From: Baffinella frigidus
Lineage: Eukaryota > Cryptophyceae > Cryptomonadales > Baffinellaceae
Assembly (NCBI GenBank): GCA_026770585.1
Contig: MU646331.1
Span: forward strand, 161,310 to 183,223
Reading direction: 5' to 3'
DNA length: 21,914 nt
Every line of letters begins with the position of its first letter. The first letter of the stretch is position 1. Made by a program: the position numbers and the translations under genes. Below are positions 20,901-21,914 of this stretch, one piece after another. A model generated the notes under the pieces. The model had not been told where the DNA came from. It ran no database searches and saw nothing but the letters and a program-made list of their open reading frames with translations.

Positions 20901-21914
20901 GTGCGTCCATTTTCATAAACAACTCTGGTGGCATACGGAGCAGACTCCCTTCATAAACATTCATAGGATAACGGACTGAAAATGGGGTAGTTAGGCCTAC
21001 GGTATTGACTACGGTAGGCCGTAGGGGCCTAGGGGGCTCCTACAAAAAAACGGGGCCTAGAGGCCCTACGACCTACCGTAGGTAATACCGTAGGCCTAAC
21101 TACCCCATTTTCAGTCCGTTACCCTATTAACATGCTTTCCGATCGTCAACGGCGCCCTGCTGCCTCTGCAGGCGGTGGCATACACGTAGCCGGAGTTCAT
21201 CTCGAAAGATAACTGAATCAGTTCCCTAATTCGCGTTTTCATTTAATTAGGATGTCTAATTGAATTTACTGTGCACTAATGAATTTCTCCTATTCAACCT
21301 CCTTTTGAAAAGAAACTGATCCAGTTATCTTCCGAGATGAGAGTGCTTGGAGGCGAGCGAAGTCGCCCGCCTCGCATTAATCGGCAAAGCCTAATCTGCA
21401 CTGGCACTGCCGCCTGATACATGCCACGAAAAAAATCGTTTTCGTGGAAACACGTGTTTTCGTAACATGCCACGAAAACGCGTGTTTTCGTAACGTGCCA
21501 CGAAAACACGTGTTTTCGTCAACGGAGCCGTGTTGCCCCGGCATGCGGTGGCATGCAAGCAGACATAGTGCTTCGAAACGGACCCTAAACCCTAAACCCT
21601 CAACCCTCACCCACCAACCACCAATCCTAAACTATCAACCATCAATCATCAACCATCAACCATCAACCCTAGACCATCAACCATCAACCCTGAACCATCA
21701 ACCCTTATCCTGAACCAGATGGCGGCATACAAGCAGACAGACTGCTTCGAGTTCAAAATTTGAGTTACTTTCGAACCTTGCAATTGAGCGATCCAAAAGT
21801 CTACGCGCCGAAATGACCCGCCTCGGATCACTCGGCACTTTCTGATTTCTCACTGCGTGTGATGCAGGCGGTGGCATACAAGCAGACCGAGTGCTTCGAG
21901 GCTGGGGTTCTCTT
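9053..21914 (+). CDS. trpB2: Type-2 tryptophan synthase beta chain (TrpB2), 15 exons, 3' end off window
   Basis: A PLP enzyme that joins indole and L-serine (some family members use O-phosphoserine) to make L-tryptophan; TrpB2 usually works without TrpA. Exons: 9053-9121, 10806-10913, 11467-11565, 12753-12842, 14125-14244, 15511-15596, 16502-16612, 17142-17223, 17778-17839, 18344-18380, 18952-19011, 19454-19516, 19805-19863, 20566-20608, 21868-21914+. All phases agree and give 378 residues. Family landmarks in order: [20 protein letters not shown] near the start, [13 protein letters not shown] (80-92), GSHKPN with the PLP lysine K115, TETGAGQ with catalytic E137, SPGS-like [11 protein letters not shown] (about 207-217), YALGSVLNH, phosphate loop GGGSN (268-272), [32 protein letters not shown] and [14 protein letters not shown]. 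About 60-75 residues should remain beyond the edge. Thirteen introns are GT-AG and the last is GC-AG. Introns carry exon-edge copies. Confidence 0.93.
9245..9690. mobile_element. Two adjacent hairpin elements in intron 1
   Basis: The first (about 9245-9465) pairs CCACCAGCCCTCACGGAAGG and ATCGATTTTCGACC with inverted counterparts at 9390-9445. The second (about 9478-9690) pairs CACCAGCAACCCGTAGCAGC with the inverted GCTGCAACGAGTTGCTGGTG at 9660-9680. The second also holds GAAAATTACTACAGTACC. Confidence 0.5.
9979..10026 (+). pseudogene. Exon 2 head copy 1 (intron 1)
   Basis: Follows GATCGCAG and matches the first 45 bases of exon 2 with eight differences, six of them synonymous. It shares the changes CTC CCG ... 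CTC CCA with copy 2, so the two copies have a common history. It breaks off in a CT-rich tract. Confidence 0.85.
10044..10190. repeat. CT-rich low-complexity tract
   Basis: Mixed CTCTCTCC/CTCCCT repeats ending in a short GCGCGCGCGC run. It lies directly upstream of the acceptor of exon 2 head copy 2, where it would act as a pyrimidine tract. Long open frames across it are compositional. Confidence 0.9.
10245..10299 (+). pseudogene. Exon 2 head copy 2 (intron 1)
   Basis: Follows TTGCTCTCAG and reads GCGGACCTCCCGACGCCGCT, as in exon 2, out to CACGGACCGAACC. The ATG codon of exon 2 (GGATGG) is lost here. It runs into the CCCTCAA array. Confidence 0.85.
10297..10803. repeat. CCCTCAA array spanning the assembly gap
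   Basis: Regular 7-base CCCTCAA units with some CCCTTAA, a telomere-like variant. The array runs into the exon 2 acceptor (CAACCCAG). The gap sits inside the array, so its true length is unknown. Confidence 0.9.
10393..10717. other. Assembly gap (325 N)
   Basis: Run of N with CCCTCAA repeats on both sides. Long open frames that span it are meaningless. Confidence 0.99.
10806..10913 (+). CDS. trpB2: TrpB2 exon 2 (residues 24-59)
   Basis: [20 protein letters not shown], then [16 protein letters not shown], standard for the family. The donor is GAG|GTCTCG. The intron's first bases could themselves encode Val-Ser, as exon 3 does, so the intron start looks like a duplicate of the exon 3 start. 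Confidence 0.92.
10918..11036. repeat. G-rich telomere-like and GGCGTTT repeats in intron 2
   Basis: GGGTTAGGG-like and GGCGTTT units. This is the one clear block in TrpB2 where the sense strand is G-rich. The polarity flips to C-rich beyond the palindrome at 11114-11175, as if this half of the intron were inverted. Confidence 0.8.
11033..11101 (+). pseudogene. Exon 2 tail copy plus donor (intron 2)
   Basis: Sixty-nine bases match the 3' end of exon 2 in frame without a stop, ending ATCAAGCAGGAA|GTTCAC. About half the changed codons are synonymous and most of the rest are conservative. Confidence 0.9.
11114..11175. repeat. Perfect 62-bp palindrome in intron 2
   Basis: Two 31-base arms, no mismatch and no spacer. 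It starts CTGTGGGTAGTGAGGGTAGG, is centred on GCCATATGGC and ends CCCACAG. Telomere-like repeats change polarity across it. Confidence 0.95.
11245..11260 (+). pseudogene. Exon 3 head copy (intron 2)
   Basis: After CCGCAG the sequence GAGCGGTACATCGAGA matches exon 3 codons ERYIE, then gives way to CCCTAAA repeats. The first two codons of exon 3 are missing. Confidence 0.75.
11265..11465. repeat. CCCTAAA/CCCTGAA array running into the exon 3 acceptor
   Basis: Degenerate 7-base units continue to CCCTAACCCAG|GTATCT. The repeat itself supplies CTAAC, a branch-site-like motif, and the pyrimidines before the acceptor. Confidence 0.9.
11467..11565 (+). CDS. trpB2: TrpB2 exon 3 (residues 60-92)
   Basis: [20 protein letters not shown], then [13 protein letters not shown], the conserved substrate-pocket entry of TrpB2. 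The donor is AAG|GTGAGC. The sequence CTAATCTGCGGAARCGAA begins just after the donor and recurs after copy 1. Confidence 0.93.
11773..11810 (+). pseudogene. Exon 3 tail copy 1
   Basis: CCCCTCTACCGCGCGCGCAA followed by CCTCGAGAAG|GTGGGC, nearly identical to the exon 3 end, with the same post-donor TAATCTGCGG. Confidence 0.9.
11825..11945. mobile_element. Hairpin MITE in intron 3
   Basis: The ends CTGCGGAAACGAAC and GTTCGTTTCCGGAG are mirror images, with an inner GCGAAAATTACTAC arm. It begins a few bases after the donor of exon 3 tail copy 1. The real intron 3 begins with a similar CTGCGGAAGCGAAC. Confidence 0.65.
12009..12219 (+). pseudogene. Exon 3 tail copies 2 and 3
   Basis: At 12009-12040 GAGCCCTCTCTACCGCGCAT continues to CTCATGAG|GTCTAG. 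At 12186-12219 GAGCCCCCTCTACCGCGCCC continues to CTCGATAAG. They bracket a family H repeat. Confidence 0.85.
12328..12752 (+). repeat. Repeated 3'-intron module with CT tracts and exon 4 head copies
   Basis: The acceptor segment TCTCTCTGACAG|GC is present three times, with heads GCTCTGGGTCTCCAACGG (12421) and GCGCTGGGTCC (12520) and the true GCACTGGGCCTCGACGG (12753). A weaker copy is near 12588. Each module starts with a GTTGGTANTNACAAAAG motif. Confidence 0.85.
12753..12842 (+). CDS. trpB2: TrpB2 exon 4 (residues 93-122), PLP lysine
   Basis: [20 protein letters not shown] then [11 protein letters not shown]115 in SHKPN is the expected Schiff-base lysine. The donor is CAG|GTATCA. Confidence 0.95.
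13091..13169 (+). pseudogene. Exon 4 tail copy with lysine changed to threonine
   Basis: Seventy-nine bases match exon 4, remain open in frame and end CCCCAG|GTAGAG. The SHKPN of the real exon reads IHTPN here: AAG to ACG removes the PLP lysine. The head of the exon is missing and no acceptor is visible, so it is not a full alternative exon. Confidence 0.9.
13170..13336. mobile_element. Hairpin element starting at a pseudo-donor
   Basis: Arms GTAGAGCGGTTGTGGGAAAA and mirror TTTTGCCACAAGCGCTCTAC extend about 33 bases. The element's first GT is the donor position of the exon 4 tail copy. A related element with AGAGCGCTGTGCAGAGAAGT ends lies at 16292-16470. Confidence 0.7.
13370..13425. repeat. 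CCCGAAA variant array
   Basis: Telomere-like 7-base CCCGAAA units with CTGAAAT variants, C-rich on the sense strand. Confidence 0.85.
13551..13705 (+). pseudogene. Exon 5 head copies (two)
   Basis: After CACTCCAG at 13551, GCATACTGCAATAAGAGG matches the exon 5 head. After CACGTCAG at 13653, GCGGATTATCATAAGATGGC continues through GAGAAGAAGCTCTGCGCAGA to 13705. Both are preceded by the TTGGNATTAACAAAAGTCTC module also found in intron 3. Confidence 0.85.
13735..13866. mobile_element. MITE family G, copy 3
   Basis: Ends GGGGGGGTATTCCA and TGGAATACCCCCCC. It shares TATTCAAAAGTCAATG and GGCTCCAAGGG-type inner sequence with the copies in the minus-strand gene. Confidence 0.65.
13918..14061. mobile_element. 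MITE family C, copy 2
   Basis: TCATCTCGGAAGATAACTGA to the mirror CGAGATGA, 144 bp, in the opposite orientation to the other two copies. The flanks CTTT and ATTT suggest an eroded 4 bp target duplication. Confidence 0.85.
14125..14244 (+). CDS. trpB2: TrpB2 exon 5 (residues 123-162), TETGAGQWG motif
   Basis: [20 protein letters not shown], then [21 protein letters not shown]137 in TETGAGQ corresponds to the catalytic glutamate of TrpB. The donor is CAG|GTGCGA. Confidence 0.95.
14531..14564. repeat. Near-perfect 34-bp palindrome
   Basis: TCGCCAGCGGACC and its mirror GGTCCGCTGGCGA around CCTAGG. It lies just upstream of exon 5 tail copy a. Confidence 0.85.
14581..14640 (+). pseudogene. Exon 5 tail copy a
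   Basis: GGGGTGCTCGCTCGGGTACG to AAGTCTTCCAG|GTGCAA, followed by the same AAATAAACCTCCCAAA as after the real donor. Confidence 0.9.
14742..15433 (+). pseudogene. Exon 5 tail copies b to e
   Basis: Copies end at 14804 (CAG|GTGTGA, with a one-base insertion), 15120 (CAG|GTAACT, short), 15269 (TAG|GTACCT) and 15433 (CAG|GTACCT, with an internal inverted patch ACTTCCACTTCGAAATGGAA). Confidence 0.88.
15511..15596 (+). CDS. trpB2: TrpB2 exon 6 (residues 163-190)
   Basis: [20 protein letters not shown], then ACHASPSD and two bases of the Arg codon. It matches the family segment ending SPSDRT. Acceptor AAATAG; donor GATAG|GTCTCC. Confidence 0.9.
15599..15832. repeat. CCCGAAA array
   Basis: About 30 units of a 7-base telomere-like variant with CCCGAAT, CCCGGAA and AACGAAA interruptions. 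The sense strand is C-rich. Confidence 0.92.
15838..15887 (+). pseudogene. Exon 6 tail copy plus donor
   Basis: CGCACAGTGTACAGGCAGAC continues to CTTCCGACAG|GTCCCA. It has a small deletion relative to exon 6 that breaks the frame. Confidence 0.88.
16016..16220 (+). pseudogene. Exon 7 head copy interrupted by a MITE
   Basis: After CTCAG, GACGGAGGTCGGGAAGAAGA matches exon 7 to 16037. The match resumes at 16184 with CTCGCGGAAGACCTTGACTG. The intervening 142 bp element is absent from the true exon. Confidence 0.92.
16038..16179. mobile_element. Hairpin MITE with GATC target duplication
   Basis: TCATAGGCAAACACTTATAA to the mirrored TTATAAGTATTTCCGTATGA, 142 bp, with GATC on both sides (16034-16037 and 16180-16183). 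The inner arm GAAATTACTACAC links it to the GAAAATTACTAC group. The intact exon 7 provides the empty site. Confidence 0.9.
16292..16470. mobile_element. Hairpin element related to 13170-13336
   Basis: CAGAGCGCTGTGCAGAGAAG and the mirrored CTTCTCTGCACATCGCTCTA form the ends. An inner pair, TTTGAGAAATTCATG and TTTCTCAAAAG, also folds. Confidence 0.65.
16502..16612 (+). CDS. trpB2: TrpB2 exon 7 (residues 191-227)
   Basis: Completes Arg191, then [36 protein letters not shown] and two bases of Lys228. The acceptor is AACCAG. The donor GGCCAA|GTAATC is set by phase with exon 8. Confidence 0.92.
16759..16821 (+). pseudogene. Exon 7 tail copy plus donor, about 97% identical
   Basis: CTGCCCCGGCTCGCTCGGGA to GTCACGTCCGACAA|GTACAC differs from exon 7 by only two substitutions, but it lacks the last nine exon bases and uses a donor three codons earlier. 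An AG (TTCAGTCAG) lies just before it. This is the youngest copy seen. Confidence 0.92.
16919..17042. repeat. CT then CA microsatellite
   Basis: (CT)n with TTT interruptions followed by (CA)n with GC and AA interruptions. Confidence 0.95.
17142..17223 (+). CDS. trpB2: TrpB2 exon 8 (residues 228-255)
   Basis: [20 protein letters not shown], then AITQMEM, the family segment preceding the phosphate loop. Acceptor AACAAG; donor ATG|GTACCT. Confidence 0.93.
17303..17343 (+). pseudogene. Exon 8 tail copy plus donor
   Basis: ATCATGGGCCTCGAGGCCAT continues to CGGATGGAAATA|GTAAAC, open in frame. Confidence 0.88.
17505..17643. mobile_element. Hairpin element inside an exon 9 head copy
   Basis: CCACTTAGCA and mirror TGCTAAGTGG bound 139 bp. 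The left flank GCTGGAG and right flank ATTACCC together equal the first 14 bases of exon 9 exactly. A long target duplication is not evident. Confidence 0.85.
17778..17839 (+). CDS. trpB2: TrpB2 exon 9 (residues 256-275), phosphate loop
   Basis: [20 protein letters not shown] plus two bases of Leu276. GGGSN (268-272) is the PLP phosphate-binding loop. Acceptor GAGCAG; donor CCT|GTACTC, a weak consensus supported by exact phase with exon 10. Confidence 0.93.
17851..17960. mobile_element. Perfect 24-bp inverted repeats around a GT microsatellite
   Basis: CACTGTGTGGTAGGCGGGAC plus GGGG at 17851-17874 is matched exactly by its mirror at 17937-17960. The centre is (GT)n. It begins 11 bases after the exon 9 donor, and its right end contains ACACAG, an acceptor-like sequence. 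Confidence 0.85.
18118..18147 (+). pseudogene. Exon 9 tail copy plus donor
   Basis: GGTGGCGGGTCCAATTTCGG then CGGCCT|GTGATCCCCCC, preserving the GGGSNFGG codons and the unusual CCT|GT border. Confidence 0.9.
18344..18380 (+). CDS. trpB2: TrpB2 exon 10 (residues 276-288)
   Basis: Completes Leu276, then [12 protein letters not shown], matching the family FPF segment after GGL. Acceptor ACGCAG; donor GAG|GTACTT. Confidence 0.9.
18398..18570. mobile_element. Hairpin MITE, GAAAATTACTAC group
   Basis: Long arms: GATTTAGAACCTTTGGG...CAATGAAAATTAGTAAT against the mirrored right side ending CCGTTTTTTTATGA. A second nested palindrome, TTCAAAATTAGTAATTTTAA, lies inside. Confidence 0.7.
18583..18745. 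mobile_element. Hairpin element with CCACGCAGCGGGCTACGAA ends
   Basis: The left end CCACGCAGCGGGCTACGAA mirrors the right TTCGTAGTCCGCTGTGTGG. A perfect inner hairpin, AACCTGGTTGATATC-like with GATATCAACCAGGTT, lies at about 18607-18632. Related sequence is at 6600-6745. Confidence 0.7.
18841..18951 (+). repeat. 36-bp x4 tandem acceptor plus exon 11 head array
   Basis: CTTTCAG followed by NYGCCRAAACCGT starts at 18844, 18880, 18916 and the real exon 11 at 18952, an exact 36-base period. The upstream copies reach TAA right after the Pro codon (copy 2 shifts slightly), so use of a decoy acceptor would truncate the protein. Confidence 0.95.
18952..19011 (+). CDS. trpB2: TrpB2 exon 11 (residues 289-308)
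   Basis: [20 protein letters not shown], matching the family [14 protein letters not shown] segment. Donor AAG|GTCGCT. Confidence 0.94.
19012..19453. repeat. Intron 11: almost wholly CCCTAAA and CCCTGAA repeats
   Basis: Degenerate and perfect telomere-like blocks (perfect CTAAACC run at about 19075-19150, CCCTGAA run at 19199-19262). One exon 12 fragment at about 19351-19369 (AACGCCTACGACTTTGACC). The array ends CCCTAACCCTGTCCCCTCCCATAG. Confidence 0.9.
19454..19516 (+). CDS. trpB2: TrpB2 exon 12 (residues 309-329)
   Basis: [20 protein letters not shown] then T, matching the family [10 protein letters not shown] motif. Donor ACG|GTATGA. Confidence 0.95.
19571..19804 (+). repeat. About 39-bp x6 tandem acceptor array before exon 13
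   Basis: GCAG occurs at 19608, 19647, 19685, 19726, 19766 and 19804 (last base), spacing 38-41. Each is preceded by TTGTNTG and most are followed by an AGNGTTGACTGAAAAC-like body. The last is the exon 13 acceptor. A half unit begins at 19571. This fills most of intron 12 (19517-19804). Confidence 0.95.
19805..19863 (+). CDS. trpB2: TrpB2 exon 13 (residues 330-348)
   Basis: [19 protein letters not shown] plus two bases of Met349, the family [10 protein letters not shown] motif. The donor GCCAT|GTACCT is repeated three more times downstream. Confidence 0.94.
19864..20565 (+). other. Intron 13: exon 13 tail copies between telomere-like repeats
   Basis: Copies of CTACCACGCCAT|GTACCTACG end at about 19901, 20100 (GCCAA|GTACCT) and 20294. 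Each is followed by CCCTAAA-type repeats. The last array runs into AACCCTAAACCAG|GTCACC. Confidence 0.9.
20079..20294 (+). pseudogene. Exon 13 tail copies (two longest)
   Basis: At 20079-20100 GAGGCCTCCGCTACCACGCC then AA|GTACCT, and at about 20280-20294 CCGCTACCACGCCAT|GTACCT. A shorter third copy, TACTATGCCAT|GTACCT, is at 19891-19901. Confidence 0.88.
20566..20608 (+). CDS. trpB2: TrpB2 exon 14 (residues 349-363), GC donor
   Basis: Completes Met349, then [14 protein letters not shown]. The only phase-correct donor is GAG|GCACCA, so intron 14 is GC-AG. Both tail copies downstream keep GAG|GC. Confidence 0.88.
20964..21126. mobile_element. Long hairpin with nearly identical ~65-bp arms
   Basis: The left arm ATAGGATAACGGACTGAAAA to GGCCTAG is mirrored almost exactly on the right, ending CCGTTACCCTAT. 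The spacer holds CTCCTACAAAAAAACGG. The near-identity of the arms suggests recent origin. Confidence 0.85.
21172..21360 (+). pseudogene. Exon 15 head copy split by a MITE
   Basis: CTGCAG|GCGGTGGCATACACGTAGCC then GGAGT, the MITE, then GAGTGCTTGGAGGC. Removing the element and one GAGT restores a stretch of the same length as exon 15. It has an in-frame TAG. Confidence 0.92.
21197..21340. mobile_element. MITE family C, copy 3, with GAGT target duplication
   Basis: TCATCTCGAAAGATAACTGA to CGAGATGA, 144 bp, with GAGT at 21193-21196 and 21341-21344. The intact exon 15 acts as the empty site. Confidence 0.92.
21419..21520. repeat. Tandem palindromic repeat with CACGTG core
   Basis: Three to four units of ATGCCACGAAAACRCGTGTT plus TTCGTAAC, about 30 bp each. 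Each unit holds the palindrome GAAAACACGTGTTTTC (CGCG in one). A single ATGCCACGAAATGTAAC copy with the same left flank CGCCTGATAC is at 17650-17678. Confidence 0.9.
21545..21760 (+). pseudogene. Exon 15 head copies (two more)
   Basis: At 21545 GCGGTGGCATGCAAGCAGAC then ATAGTGCTTCGA. At 21720 GGCGGCATACAAGCAGACAG then ACTGCTTCGAG. The acceptor AG is lost in both (GCAT and AGAT). They bracket a CCATCAA/CCCTAAA array at 21583-21716. Confidence 0.88.
21868..21914 (+). CDS. trpB2: TrpB2 exon 15 (residues 364-378, continues off window)
   Basis: [15 protein letters not shown] plus two bases, the family motif before the C-terminal domain end. The exon is cut by the window edge. Confidence 0.93.

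Larger units (their letters stand above)
20609..21867 (+). other. Intron 14: exon 14 tail copies, exon 15 head copies, hairpins
   Basis: Telomere-like repeats (20613-20830), tail copies CTCGAG|GCTCCC (20713-20721) and CTCGAG|GCAACC (20832-20840), a long hairpin (20964-21126), a split exon 15 head copy (21172-21196, 21341-21360), a short palindromic tandem array (21419-21520), head copies at 21545 and 21720, then the real acceptor GATGCAG. Confidence 0.88.

Noticed and set aside
9122-21867. Multiple tandem TrpB2 genes or pseudogenes
   Set aside because: Copies are only edges of adjacent exons, in intron order. No copy contains two joined exons, so neither gene duplication nor retrocopy explains them.
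1-21914. tRNA or rRNA genes
   Set aside because: I saw no convincing B-box with a matching cloverleaf and no rRNA core sequence. Hairpins here are long inverted repeats.

Overview
The window is the left end of a eukaryotic nuclear chromosome. It opens with a true terminal telomere of the plant/algal type (C-rich strand, CTAAACC units, i.e. TTTAGGG). Exons are GC-rich, introns are spliceosomal, and the most recognisable gene is a plant/algal-style type-2 tryptophan synthase beta (TrpB2). Together these suggest a photosynthetic protist, for example a cryptophyte, dinoflagellate, chromerid or green-lineage alga. I cannot fix the lineage from sequence alone.

Layout. 1-96 is telomere. 97-4400 is subtelomere: degenerate repeats, two clustered families of palindromic miniature elements, and small protein-like fragments. 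3784-8344 (minus strand) is a newly assembled four-exon gene for a 136-residue protein of unknown family, with one possible membrane segment. 8345-9052 is a divergent promoter region. 9053 to the right edge (plus strand) is TrpB2. I reconstructed 15 exons with consistent phases, giving 378 residues with the PLP lysine, the catalytic glutamate and the phosphate-binding GGGSN loop; the C-terminus lies beyond the window. A 325-base assembly gap (10393-10717) falls inside intron 1.

The striking part is the introns. Almost every TrpB2 intron carries partial copies of its own flanking exon edges. Copies of the upstream exon's 3' end with a donor site lie in the 5' part of the intron. Copies of the downstream exon's 5' end with an acceptor site lie in the 3' part. 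Examples are a ~155 bp donor-containing array in intron 5, a 36 bp x4 acceptor array before exon 11 and a ~39 bp x6 acceptor array before exon 13. The opposite-strand gene does the same around its exon 3. The copies are separated by degenerate telomere-like repeats whose C-rich strand is, with one clear exception in intron 2, the sense strand of whichever gene they sit in. These repeats often run straight into the 3' splice site. Hairpin mobile elements have inserted into three of the exon copies, and the intact exon serves as the empty site. Some copies differ from the real exon mainly at third codon positions. I read this as a coherent, possibly undescribed mode of subtelomeric intron growth and splice-site multiplication. 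Expression and genome-wide generality need data I do not have.
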